From a virus, in the IMG/VR virus record IMGVR_UViG_3300049893_002668, positions 1-22,143 of that record: a stretch of 22,143 nucleotides of DNA; one strand, given 5' to 3'. The translations under genes were made by a program, and so were the position numbers. Below are positions 5,114 through 11,540 of the stretch, one piece after another (positions within the stretch are counted from its first letter, which is position 1; each line of letters begins with the position of its first letter). The notes under the pieces were generated by a model. It searched no databases. It saw only the letters and a list, made by a program, of their open reading frames with translations, and was not told the DNA's origin.

Positions 5114-5157
5114 TTATTTCCCACTTGCCGCTCTTTTGCTTCGGATTGTTTGCTCAT
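5110..5157 (-). CDS. 15-codon micro-ORF bridging two genes
   Basis: The frame reads MSKQSEAKERQVGNK. It exactly fills the gap between the VRR-NUC stop and the zinc-ribbon start, overlapping both as ATGA. It has no recognisable domain and may serve only as a translational relay between its neighbours. Evidence is positional, so confidence is low. Confidence 0.3.
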   Translation of the reverse strand: MSKQSEAKERQVGNK

Positions 5158-5531
5158 TTCAGATTTAGCGCATGATTTACTGCTCCCAAAAATTCTTGGA
5201 GCGAACGCACCATGTAGACCCGGTGCCCAAGTTTTTCCGCATGCACAGCGATTGCCTGTTGCGCGTTGCTTAGTTTTCCGCTCCTGGATTTACACTCGAC
5301 CATGATCATTTTGCCGCCATCTGCGAGAATGATAAAGTCCGGCTCGCCCTCGGTGCGATGTGTCCTCTCGGCCATTGAACCGTGGAACGCAATCCACCCC
5401 TTGCTGCGCACATAATCAAAAATCTGCGCGTGTAGATCGGACTCTACCTCGACGCCATCTTGCGCTGATTCCCGGCGGCGCGAACTGCGCCTATCCTCAT
5501 AAGCCAAATATTCCGCTTGAGTCATTCTCAT
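5154..5531 (-). CDS. VRR-NUC domain nuclease
   Basis: This 125-residue protein carries a stand-alone VRR-NUC fold of the PD-(D/E)xK superfamily, which cuts branched or otherwise structured DNA and is common in phages as a possible Holliday-junction-type nuclease. Visible parts are the helix with SDLHAQIFDYVRSKGW (31-46), GEPDF at 62-66 with Asp65, VECKS at 78-82 giving Glu79 and Lys81, and Gln91 in LSNAQQA. The first ~25 residues are a charged extension. The start overlaps the upstream stop as ATGA. Its place just ahead of the ERF and exonuclease genes fits a recombination or replication role. Confidence 0.9.
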   Translation of the reverse strand: MRMTQAEYLAYEDRRSSRRRESAQDGVEVESDLHAQIFDYVRSKGWIAFHGSMAERTHRTEGEPDFIILADGGKMIMVECKSRSGKLSNAQQAIAVHAEKLGHRVYMVRSLQEFLGAVNHALNLK

Positions 5532-5725
5532 TTGCTGATCTCTTCTATCTGCTTCGACAGTTCACAGACCGCGTGCAGCAAATTGTAAATCGCATAGTCA
5601 GTGGGTGACATGTCTCCGGGTCGGAATGTGTTTCGTCTATCCAGCGTCCGGAGCCCAATTTCACAAGACAATTGGCACCGATATGCAGACCATTCGCGCT
5701 CGGTCTTGGGTTTTTTACTTGGCAT
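5528..5725 (-). CDS. Small hypothetical helical protein
   Basis: A 65-residue protein with a basic N-terminus (MPSKKPKTEREW) and a helical C-terminus (YAIYNLLHAVCELSKQIEEI) that could form a short coiled coil. Not recognised. A strong GGAGG ribosome-binding site lies four bases before the ATG. The start lies 11 bases inside the end of the lytic enzyme gene, and the stop overlaps the VRR-NUC start. Confidence 0.65.
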   Translation of the reverse strand: MPSKKPKTEREWSAYRCQLSCEIGLRTLDRRNTFRPGDMSPTDYAIYNLLHAVCELSKQIEEISK

Positions 5726-6458
5726 TAAACCTCCGAATGAGTTGCTTTGTCCGTGCCGGCACCCGTTCGAGAGAGAAGCCCGCGCGGCGGAATCCCGTAG
5801 GACCGAGATTCCACGCTGCCAGGAGTTGTTCCGGGGTAGGGTTGTGCAGCCCCGCGCGGGTTAGGGTAGAGTGTAGCCATTCAAGATAACAAGCGGCCAG
5901 GCTGGAAGCAATCCGCGGATCGTCGGCGCAAACGAACGGCACTCGAAGTCCGCTTTGTCCTGCCAACTTACATGCTTGCTCCCAGCCCGCCGCCGAAAAT
6001 TGATACAGGCCGCGCTCACCACACAGCCCGCGAGCGTTCGGGTCGCCGCCCGACTCAGCAAACGCGAGACGCGAGAGAAAGTTCCCGCCGGGGTTGTTAT
6101 GCCCTAACCAGCAAACTCCGACCGCTTGCGCAGTCTCGATTTTTGCTGCCCCGGCGGGGAAAATGAGCCCCCCGGGCGGTGGCAATGGAATCCGCGCCGG
6201 GGGGTGGGACATTCCATGTCCCATGGGCAGGGTGTGGCCCCGCCTAAAATCCTGTGCGCCCGCAACCCAACAAAGTAGCAGCACTGCGCCCAGCGTCGCA
6301 AGCGCCGCCCATGCGATTGCAGAAAGCAACGAGTGCGTTGGTCCCTCGACGTAAAGGGAAGTCGCTTCGTCGAGAATCCTTTGATTCTGGCGCCGCAGAG
6401 CGCGCTCGAAGCGCCGGCGCGAAAATTCTAGGACGGAAAACCAGAAGGATGTGCTCAT
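5715..6458 (-). CDS. Membrane-anchored lysozyme-fold lytic enzyme (SLT-like)
   Basis: The 247-residue protein probably cleaves peptidoglycan, either for lysis or during entry. The N-terminus is basic and cytosolic-looking. One transmembrane segment spans residues ~43-67, followed by a Pro/Gly/His-rich linker (70-105), then a lysozyme-like domain. The domain shows the catalytic AFAESGGDPNARG stretch with Glu135, ERGLYQFS at 148-155, and AAWNLGPTGF near 213-222, the usual order in soluble lytic transglycosylases. Membrane anchoring by a single N-terminal segment is reminiscent of signal-anchor endolysins. It sits among early-type genes rather than beside a holin or the tail genes. Confidence 0.8.
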   Translation of the reverse strand: MSTSFWFSVLEFSRRRFERALRRQNQRILDEATSLYVEGPTHSLLSAIAWAALATLGAVLLLCWVAGAQDFRRGHTLPMGHGMSHPPARIPLPPPGGLIFPAGAAKIETAQAVGVCWLGHNNPGGNFLSRLAFAESGGDPNARGLCGERGLYQFSAAGWEQACKLAGQSGLRVPFVCADDPRIASSLAACYLEWLHSTLTRAGLHNPTPEQLLAAWNLGPTGFRRAGFSLERVPARTKQLIRRFNAK

Positions 6459-6661
6459 CGTTTTTTTTGGGCGTCACGCTCGTGACACCGCTCGTCGTGT
6501 TGGCAATTCAGGCACCTGGAGTCGTTTGACTCCAAGTCGCGTCGGTAGTTTTTGCAAATTCGGAACCACCCGCACCAATCCATTCCAGGGCAAACACACG
6601 CCCTCGGCCGGCGCTTGCATGGGATGCGGCCAGCGCTTAGGTAAATCCATGTTGCACTCAT
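6455..6661 (-). CDS. Small Cys-rich hypothetical protein
   Basis: The 68-codon frame holds eight cysteines, the last four in RICKNYRRDLE and RCLNCQHDERCHERD, arranged like a small metal-binding knuckle. Both ends overlap neighbours as ATGA (start with the upstream stop, stop with the lytic enzyme start), which favours this frame over a second open frame on the same strand beginning MDLPKRWPHPM. Not recognised. Confidence 0.5.
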   Translation of the reverse strand: MSATWIYLSAGRIPCKRRPRACVCPGMDWCGWFRICKNYRRDLESNDSRCLNCQHDERCHERDAQKKR

Positions 6662-6843
6662 TCGAGTGCTCGCCTAATAAACTCCGCGGTGTCCCAGCGC
6701 GGCACCTCGCCGAACGGGGTAGGACCTTGCTCGATTGCGACTACCATAGCCTCAGCGGCGAACCTGCTATGTAGGGCGCCGATCAACTCCCCGTCGATGA
6801 CGACGAGCCACATTCCGTTGTCCGGAATAAGTTTTGCGCTCAT
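6658..6843 (-). CDS. Small hypothetical protein
   Basis: A 61-residue protein, MSAKLIPDNGMWLVVIDGEL onward, then a helical RFAAEAMVVAIEQG and a C-terminal TAEFIRRALE. It looks like a small alpha/beta protein and is not recognised. I chose the ATG at 6843, preceded by TTGGA with five-base spacing, over a TTG nine bases earlier. Its stop overlaps the next start as ATGA. Confidence 0.65.
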   Translation of the reverse strand: MSAKLIPDNGMWLVVIDGELIGALHSRFAAEAMVVAIEQGPTPFGEVPRWDTAEFIRRALE

Positions 6844-6886
6844 GATGTCCAAGCAATTCTGTCACTCGCGTTGTAAGGTGTCAGCC

Positions 6887-7072
6887 TCATTTCCCCCCCC
6901 GTTCGGCTCGTCGTTTTTCCGATCGCGCCCAGGCCTCGATCGCCTCCCGAAGGAATTCCGAAGTCGGAACACGAGGGTTAGCTTCGCGCCAGCGGGCCAA
7001 GACTTCTAAGAATGGGCCCGTTCGGACGCTGATGATGTCCGGGACTGGGTCCCCGCTACTGTTTTTCGGCAT
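6887..7072 (-). CDS. Ribbon-helix-helix-like DNA-binding protein
   Basis: The 61-residue protein has the shape of an RHH transcriptional regulator: a short strand (DIISVRTG), a first helix (PFLEVLARWREANP), a turn, and a second helix (TSEFLREAIEAWARSEKRR). RHH dimers bind palindromic operators; several palindromes lie upstream of this operon at 8205-8281 and could be targets, which is inference. A good AGGAGA ribosome-binding site precedes the ATG by seven bases. Family assignment rests on pattern, not on a search. Confidence 0.6.
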   Translation of the reverse strand: MPKNSSGDPVPDIISVRTGPFLEVLARWREANPRVPTSEFLREAIEAWARSEKRRAERGGK

Positions 7073-7102
7073 AAAGTTTCTCCTGCGCCGATGTTCGGCT
7101 CG

Positions 7103-7438
7103 TTAGATGTTTCGGCTATAAACACGCACCCACGCCCGATGAACAAACGTAGGCTTTCCCACTTCGGGCGTTCGGGATTCATTCCAAGCCTCCCACGCTT
7201 CGACCGGGGCCGTTGCCGGCGCGTCTAACCACTGCGCCCGCATCGGCGCGGGGAACACGCCGAACACGACGCGTCCCTCAATCTTCTCACAAGCCCGCCA
7301 TACGGCCGGCTCGTCGTTGAGAGCCACCGCGCCGGCAGCCATGCCGTCGTCGATTTCAGTGATTTCATAGCCGCGCCGGGCGGCATCCTCAATTTGCTCC
7401 CGGCTCGGTTGGTGCCGGGAAAACCACATGGCTTTCAT
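7103..7438 (-). CDS. Hypothetical protein
   Basis: The 111-residue protein begins MKAMWFSRHQPSREQIEDAA and ends with THR/Val-rich strands. It has an alternating alpha/beta pattern (RRGYEITEIDDG, EGRVVFGVFPAP). The N-terminal F-S-R-H-x-P opening recalls a small family I have seen in phages and metagenomes, but I cannot name it. An AAGGA ribosome-binding site with five-base spacing supports the start. Function unknown. Confidence 0.7.
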   Translation of the reverse strand: MKAMWFSRHQPSREQIEDAARRGYEITEIDDGMAAGAVALNDEPAVWRACEKIEGRVVFGVFPAPMRAQWLDAPATAPVEAWEAWNESRTPEVGKPTFVHRAWVRVYSRNI

Positions 7439-7446
7439 TTTTTCCT

Positions 7447-7878
7447 TTATAGTCCGAGTGCTGCAAATGCGCCGCCAAGATCGGCCAGCCCTTTGCTGGC
7501 CTTTTCGTCCCTGTGCACATAGAACCGGGTGGATGAGCAGGAGCGGTGTTCCGCCCCAAATTCAATCCGCCGGCCTTCCGCCGCGTTTCCAAACTCTGCG
7601 GCAGTGGCTGGGACATAATCCCCAGCCGTCACCAGCCACACTTTGTAGCTTCGGCCCCGGCCATCGTAACCGGTGCCGTCGAACCCCCGGAAATCCGCCG
7701 GGGTGAATTGGAACCCGGCGTCAGATGCCGGGTCCACGCCGGGTGCATAGATAAAAATCTCGCCGCCAGCCCGGTAGGAGTCTCCGAGTGGCTCCACTGA
7801 CACGGTGCATCCCTTGGCGGTAAAAATTGACCGAATTTCCCCGGAAGACCGGGGAGCCTGCTTGTTTTCTGTAATCAT
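7447..7878 (-). CDS. Hypothetical protein
   Basis: I start this 143-residue protein at the ATG at 7878 (MITENKQAPRSSGEIRSIF); the longer frame to 8049 adds a Pro/Arg/Gly-rich stretch that looks like read-through of a GC-rich gap. The protein has an N-terminal helix, a strand-rich middle (TVSVEPLG, GEIFIYAPG), and a C-terminal helical region (KGLADLGGAFAALGL). Not recognised. It lies eight bases from the next gene in a leftward operon. Confidence 0.65.
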   Translation of the reverse strand: MITENKQAPRSSGEIRSIFTAKGCTVSVEPLGDSYRAGGEIFIYAPGVDPASDAGFQFTPADFRGFDGTGYDGRGRSYKVWLVTAGDYVPATAAEFGNAAEGRRIEFGAEHRSCSSTRFYVHRDEKASKGLADLGGAFAALGL

Positions 7879-7963
7879 ACCCATTGCCTGCGGGCCTTTC
7901 ACCCGACCCGCTCTGGGGGTTTGCCCTCGCCCCCGGCCAGAGTGCCCGGGGGAAAGGGGAAAT
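7879..7963 (-). other. Short GC-rich gap with a possible hairpin
   Basis: The 85-base gap between two early genes contains CTCTGG and CCAGAG arms (about 7913-7944) around GGG/CCC runs, enough for a stem-loop. There is no T-run, so it is not a clear terminator. Confidence 0.3.
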
Positions 7964-8140
7964 TCACGCGACAACCGCATCCCATACATAACCGTCTGGA
8001 TGCAGGATTTCCACGGTCCGGCCGGTGCGCCGGGCGAGTGAGCGCGCACGATCCCGTAGTGCTCGCGCGAGCACGTCGGCCGTGCGCTGGTCGCCCGACA
8101 ATCCGCGGGCGGTTTTCTTTGATATTGTTATACTCTTCAT
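7964..8140 (-). CDS. Small basic protein, first gene of the leftward early operon
   Basis: A 58-codon ORF too short to stand out but well formed: MKSITISKKTARGLSGDQRT, then a long basic helix (ADVLARALRDRARSLARRTG), then strands ending in DGYVWDAVVA. The pattern resembles antitoxin-like or accessory DNA-binding proteins, but I do not recognise it. A longer overlapping frame (7899-8156) is compositionally biased and less convincing. It is the promoter-proximal gene of the operon that runs left to the recombination genes. Confidence 0.6.
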   Translation of the reverse strand: MKSITISKKTARGLSGDQRTADVLARALRDRARSLARRTGRTVEILHPDGYVWDAVVA

Positions 8141-8204
8141 GCGCCGACAATCTCACAATCCCGTAAACACGTCAACAAGTTTTCTCAAATATTTTTCTGA
8201 GCTC

Positions 8205-8281
8205 TCGCAACACGTTGCGATTCAACGCGAAAAAGATGAAGATTTTTTCGCGTCCGTCGGCAAACCATCCGGAATTTCCGG
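8205..8281. promoter_or_regulatory. Cluster of three palindromes upstream of the early operon
   Basis: Three different inverted repeats lie within 77 bases: TCGCAAC and GTTGCGA arms at 8205-8220; ACGCGAAAAA and TTTTTCGCGT arms at 8225-8253; and the 13-base palindrome CCGGAATTTCCGG at 8269-8281. They sit 65-140 bases before the first leftward gene, where operators are expected. Binding proteins are unknown; the ribbon-helix-helix-like protein of the same operon is one candidate. Confidence 0.45.
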
Positions 8282-8337
8282 AAAGTTGCCCGGCGCTAGC
8301 AATGCGCGTGCCCCCGTCAACGGGTATTTTAGCCTAC

Positions 8338-8364
8338 TTTATACCTAAGCGAAAGCCGTTGCAA
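8338..8364 (-). promoter_or_regulatory. Candidate promoter for the leftward operon
   Basis: Read on the minus strand, TTGCAA (8364-8359) is followed after 15 bases by TATAAA (8343-8338). The spacing is shorter than ideal. A second option nearer the gene is TTGACG at 8175-8170, but its -10 match is poor. Assignment is by pattern only. Confidence 0.3.
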
Positions 8365-8415
8365 ATCAACCACTTGCCCTGTCGGAGTCTCCCTGACTTT
8401 AATTCTGCACTTCAA

Positions 8416-8445
8416 AATTAAAGGATTAAGTCTCATCCTTTAATT
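8416..8445. repeat. Perfect 11-base inverted repeat
   Basis: AATTAAAGGAT (8416-8426) and ATCCTTTAATT (8435-8445) are exact complements around an 8-base loop. It could be an operator or a weak transcript end; it borders the tandem-repeat tract. Confidence 0.5.
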
Positions 8446-8452
8446 AGCGGCC

Positions 8453-8496
8453 AGCTTGCAGCTTGCAGCTTGCAAAGCCAAACTGCGCAAACTGCG
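8453..8496. repeat. Iteron-like short tandem repeats
   Basis: Three copies of AGCTTGC run head to tail at 8453-8473, followed five bases later by two copies of CAAACTGCG at 8479-8496 and a partial third. Such tracts can bind replication initiators or regulators. No initiator gene is recognised in the window. Confidence 0.6.
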
Positions 8497-8511
8497 CAAG
8501 CTGGAATCCAT

Positions 8512-8532
8512 CTTGTAAGCGTTCCTTACAAG
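8512..8532. repeat. 8-base inverted repeat
   Basis: CTTGTAAG (8512-8519) and CTTACAAG (8525-8532) flank a 5-base loop just after the tandem repeats. A T-rich stretch follows on the plus strand, so a weak terminator is possible. Confidence 0.45.
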
Positions 8533-8547
8533 TTCCTGATTTTCCCC

Positions 8548-8574
8548 TTGACGTGCCGCCCATGATGGTAGAAT
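8548..8574 (+). promoter_or_regulatory. Candidate rightward promoter
   Basis: TTGACG (8548-8553) and TAGAAT (8569-8574) are separated by 15 bases, two short of optimal. It lies immediately before the structured, terminator-ending segment and would start a short transcript near 8581. Confidence 0.4.
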
Positions 8575-8580
8575 ATCCCC

Positions 8581-8718
8581 CCGTCGGTGGCCGGCTGTGA
8601 TGGGTCGGTATTGCGGTCCAGTTAACTGCCGAGCGAATTTCTCGCTCAACGTGTCCGGAGTGAAAGCCTGGACAACTCTCCCGCAATCGAGTCTATCACC
8701 GTTGAGCGGGTCTTTTTT
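8581..8718 (+). ncRNA. Candidate attenuator-like or small structured RNA
   Basis: No convincing ORF lies here, but the RNA can form two mutually exclusive structures. One is a small hairpin, GAGCGA (8631-8636) with TCGCTC (8642-8647). The other is a long stem, CGCTCAACG (8643-8651) with CGTTGAGCG (8700-8708), which encloses a second hairpin (GTCCGG at 8653-8658 with CC plus GGAC at 8667-8673) and is followed by six T at 8713-8718. The second form is an intrinsic terminator; the first would disrupt it. This is the logic of an attenuator or riboswitch, but could also be a terminated small RNA. No known class is recognised. Confidence 0.4.
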
Positions 8719-8944
8719 GTGCCTATCAACACCGACCGCGTAGCGCCCGGGAATCGCGTCAGGCGGCCCGCGCGTGAAATGCCTGTCCCGGGGTTTGTCT
8801 ACCGGGTGAAACTAGCTACGGCTCGAACCGCAGCACTCTACGCTCCGGTCTGCGAGAATAGACCACCGCACCATGAGGTAAACAGACGCGGGATGAGCGG
8901 AAAAATGCGAAGCGACCGACCGACCGGGTTAGGGTTGATTGCAG
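8719..8944. other. Non-coding stretch between two terminators
   Basis: I see no convincing gene. A plus-strand frame starting at 8719 crosses the strong terminator and has biased composition. A GGTTCGAGCC-like sequence on the minus strand near 8820-8832 suggests a tRNA T-arm at first sight, but no matching cloverleaf follows. The stretch could be the body of a second small RNA ending at the 8945 terminator. Confidence 0.35.
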
Positions 8945-8973
8945 AGAGTCCCCTGTTATCGGGGGACTCTTTT
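8945..8973 (+). terminator. Strong intrinsic terminator
   Basis: AGAGTCCCC (8945-8953) pairs perfectly with GGGGACTCT (8962-8970) over an 8-base loop, followed by a short T-run. It would stop rightward transcripts from the control region 44 bases before the plus-strand gene. Confidence 0.8.
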
Positions 8974-9016
8974 GCTCGCTCACTCCCTCCCAGGTTATGG
9001 TCGAAGTATTCTTTCC

Positions 9017-9391
9017 ATGAAGATAAAACCTACCCCCAAAGGGCTAGAACGGTTCCGATACTTCTCGCTTTGTGCCGACTCTAAGCGACTCCCACCATTA
9101 GCAATGGACCTAACCGGGTACACAGCCTCCGAATGTTTCCACGCTCATGAGACCTACGGGAAAACCCTACCATGCCGGGAGCCGGAGCTTTTGGCTCGTG
9201 CGCTGAACGGTAAAGAGTGGCACGGACTCACCGTGACGATGGTGGCTGAGGATTTAATCGCCGGCCTTTGCTCGGCTGCCGAAATACGCAGCACGTACCC
9301 TGTGTGGGTAGTCCGCGATATATTAGGTCGTGCCGGTCAGCTTGCGCATCTTAAGTTGGGTTTTGTCCCGAGGTTCATCCGAGAGGGATAG
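9017..9391 (+). CDS. Hypothetical protein, only plus-strand gene
   Basis: I start this 124-residue protein at the ATG at 9017 (MKIKPTPKGLERFRYFSLCA); the open frame extends back through the terminator and that part looks non-coding. The protein contains a helical PELLARALNGKEW stretch, a Val/Ala-rich helix (TVTMVAEDLIAGLCSAAEI) and a Leu/Val-rich C-terminus. Not recognised. It runs against all other genes and its end overlaps the end of the leftward structural operon by 17 bases. No clear ribosome-binding site is seen. It may be expressed separately from both operons, for example as a regulator, which is inference from its isolation. Confidence 0.6.
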   Translation: MKIKPTPKGLERFRYFSLCADSKRLPPLAMDLTGYTASECFHAHETYGKTLPCREPELLARALNGKEWHGLTVTMVAEDLIAGLCSAAEIRSTYPVWVVRDILGRAGQLAHLKLGFVPRFIREG

Positions 9392-10361
9392 CTGGTAGGC
9401 GCCTTGAAACCCATGCAACCGCGTTTAGGAACAGTGATGTTGAGTCGTATATCGGAGACAGCGGATTAGAGCCTAGCGCCCAGTCCATAATTGCTGGATT
9501 CCCTACCCACAGCACGCGGCCGGCTCCTAGCTCTGTTGCGACCATCGCATGCGGGTATTGCACGCCACCGGGTTGGCCGAATCCTCGGGTTGATGTGTAG
9601 GACGCCAGGGCAACGGACTGCCCGCCGGTAATGCGAAATGCGCACGGGCAAAGGTAGCGACGGAATCCTGAGGCGATTGGATTTGTGACTGGAATCCACC
9701 TCGGATCATTGCTCGCCTGAAAATTAGCGTAGGCGAATGTATCTGGCAGAGTTGATATGTTACCGAACGCGCCGCGGAATACTCCGTGCGTTGGGAATGT
9801 GATCTGAGTTCCGATCGGTTGAAAGTCGGCCGCACCAAAGAAGAACTGGTCTCGTGTCCAAAGGAACGAATTCTCCTCGCCGAAAACCTCTATACCGAAT
9901 TCGGCCAGGTTGATGACGTTTGCGGCCACGGTATCGGCTGCCCAGGACATGTGCATGATAACTCCGCCGCCGGCCCGAACGTAATCCTGTAGCGTCCCGC
10001 CTGGCCGCCAGACGAATGGTTCGTTGGCAGTGAAATCAACCCAGCGCACATAGTTAGGTTGTGCTGGGACAGGCAATCCAGTTTGGTTGGTTATTTCCTT
10101 AAACCCGAAGTTCCGTCGGAATGCTGTCTGTTGGTCTAATCGCGGGAATGCTTTTGCGTTCAGAACTGGGTCGACCACTAGTTGGGAGAAAGGTCGTAGG
10201 AGTGCGTGGCCAAGATAAGAGTTTGTAACGACCTCCAAAGGCGCCAGAGCGTAATTGCCCACCATGTAACGCAAGCCTGCAATCGGGATCGTTTCGCGAG
10301 TTTCTTTATCCGCCGACGTGCGAACCGATGTTGAGCCCTTGTATAGTTCGACTGTTGGCAT
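9375..10361 (-). CDS. Structural-operon protein with glutamine-amidotransferase-like fold
   Basis: The 328-residue protein has no sure family. The middle segment LQDYVRAGGGVIMHMSWAAD and the later ATELGAGRVLWVGNPAIMDW, followed by STSLFLNAVAWVS, resemble the strand-turn-strand and C-terminal portions of class-I glutamine-amidotransferase-like or ThuA-like domains, where a glycine-rich turn precedes the nucleophile position. I see no obvious nucleophilic Cys in the turn, so it may be non-catalytic. It is the last gene of the tail operon, separated by a single base from the gene upstream (TGAGATG). It may be a virion or tail-tip accessory. Confidence 0.7.
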   Translation of the reverse strand: MPTVELYKGSTSVRTSADKETRETIPIAGLRYMVGNYALAPLEVVTNSYLGHALLRPFSQLVVDPVLNAKAFPRLDQQTAFRRNFGFKEITNQTGLPVPAQPNYVRWVDFTANEPFVWRPGGTLQDYVRAGGGVIMHMSWAADTVAANVINLAEFGIEVFGEENSFLWTRDQFFFGAADFQPIGTQITFPTHGVFRGAFGNISTLPDTFAYANFQASNDPRWIPVTNPIASGFRRYLCPCAFRITGGQSVALASYTSTRGFGQPGGVQYPHAMVATELGAGRVLWVGNPAIMDWALGSNPLSPIYDSTSLFLNAVAWVSRRLPAIPLG

Positions 10362-10362
10362 C

Positions 10363-10956
10363 TCACACGTTGTATGTTACGGAGCGGACGGCCCACTCGC
10401 GGCCATGGTCCAACGCGATAAGCGTGACCGGTTGGCCTGACACTTCTACGCCGATATTCTCGGACACGCCGGCCAGGCAATAGATAATGTCGCCCTGGAA
10501 ATTCGCGGTGAACTCGTGGTACGGTGGGGAAACTTCCTCAATCTGATTTACTGTCCCCGGGACTATAGCTCGACGCAGCGTGCCGGCCTGCGGAATGAGC
10601 CCTGTGTCCGGGTCGATTGTTAGGATTGAGAATTGCACGCTGTTGATTGTTTTCCCATCCCAGGTCGAACGCCGGAACCACGGTGGTTTAGCGGCCCAGA
10701 CTTGAGTTCCGCTGCCGGTAATTGCACCGCCGGCGCCGAACGTTATGGACTCTACTAGGAGCGCGTTATCCTCGACCCCGCGCAAGCGGTATGGTCTTAG
10801 GTTCACTGTAGCTACTCCGCCGCCGCCAGAGCCTAGATCAAAACCGCTAGGGCGAGGCGCCGAGAAGTAGCGCTGAAAATCAATCGAGCCAGATTGCGGG
10901 CTGGCCCCGGTCAGGAACGTGTTGCTGCCGGTGGATCGGAACCTGTCTCGATTCAT
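10363..10956 (-). CDS. Virion protein, tandem paralogue 2
   Basis: I begin this 197-residue protein at MNRDRFRSTGSNTFLTG (10956) because the start overlaps the upstream stop as ATGA and because it aligns with the neighbour's MNRDRNRFTGATTFLSG. Both continue with PRPSGFDL and a GGGG turn, then a hydrophobic beta-rich body. This copy ends with beta-rich ALDHGREWAVRSVTYNV. It is likely a small tail or baseplate protein. The N-terminal ~50 residues are the conserved attachment-like part; the rest differs. Confidence 0.75.
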   Translation of the reverse strand: MNRDRFRSTGSNTFLTGASPQSGSIDFQRYFSAPRPSGFDLGSGGGGVATVNLRPYRLRGVEDNALLVESITFGAGGAITGSGTQVWAAKPPWFRRSTWDGKTINSVQFSILTIDPDTGLIPQAGTLRRAIVPGTVNQIEEVSPPYHEFTANFQGDIIYCLAGVSENIGVEVSGQPVTLIALDHGREWAVRSVTYNV

Positions 10957-11540
10957 GGTATGTAATCGTTTAGCGCTGCCATGATCTGATGCCACCGCCG
11001 CATGTCCGCGTTCAGATCAATCCAGTATTGGAGGAAGTCATCGACATCGGAAACCCCGGTTCTGTCCGATGTGCGAAGAGCGTAAATGATTGAGCCTCCG
11101 GTCGGATTTGAGACAGCACCAGCGGCAAGGTATGGCGGGTTAATTCTTTGAGTAAGAGAAGGTGATCCAGCTCTGGATGCTGTGCGCGTATGGATTCCCG
11201 CGGCTGTATATCGCCATCCGCCGAGGGTAGCCTGATTCCACGCTGATTCCCGGAGCCAGACCGGGAGCGCGATGTTTTGCGTTGCTGTGCCAGAGGGAAA
11301 TGAGAATACGCCCGATGACGACACGGCCACTTGCTGGCATTGCAGATACTCTCGATTGACTGTGACTACGCGGAATTGTCTCACCTCCGCCTCAGCGGTC
11401 CCACCGCCGCCGGACACGAGGTCGAATCCGCTGGGCCGCGGCCCGGAAAAAAACCGCGGGATGTCCACGTCACCGGGCTGTGCATTGGTCCCGGAAAGAA
11501 ACGTGGTCGCCCCGGTGAACCTATTCCGGTCGCGGTTCAT
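10953..11540 (-). CDS. Virion protein, tandem paralogue 1
   Basis: The 195-residue protein shares its first ~50 residues (MNRDRNRFTG, TFLSGTNAQPGDVDIPRFFS, PRPSGFDLVSGGGG) with the next gene and then diverges. It has a beta-rich centre and a C-terminal helix (DLNADMRRWHQIMAALNDYI). A conserved N-terminus with variable remainder suggests a shared docking site on the tail with different exposed parts. Both ends are coupled by ATGA overlaps. Confidence 0.75.
   Translation of the reverse strand: MNRDRNRFTGATTFLSGTNAQPGDVDIPRFFSGPRPSGFDLVSGGGGTAEAEVRQFRVVTVNREYLQCQQVAVSSSGVFSFPSGTATQNIALPVWLRESAWNQATLGGWRYTAAGIHTRTASRAGSPSLTQRINPPYLAAGAVSNPTGGSIIYALRTSDRTGVSDVDDFLQYWIDLNADMRRWHQIMAALNDYIP

Noticed and set aside
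7899-8156. 85-codon minus-strand ORF overlapping the first early gene
   Set aside because: Compositionally biased (Arg/Gly/Pro) and lacks structure; the 58-codon frame at 7964-8140 is better formed.
8800-8890. Possible minus-strand tRNA suggested by a GGTTCGAGCC sequence
   Set aside because: The T-arm loop would have six bases and no matching acceptor, D or anticodon arms could be built.
8719-9084. 121-codon plus-strand ORF
   Set aside because: Runs through the strong terminator and has Arg/Pro-rich shadow-like composition.
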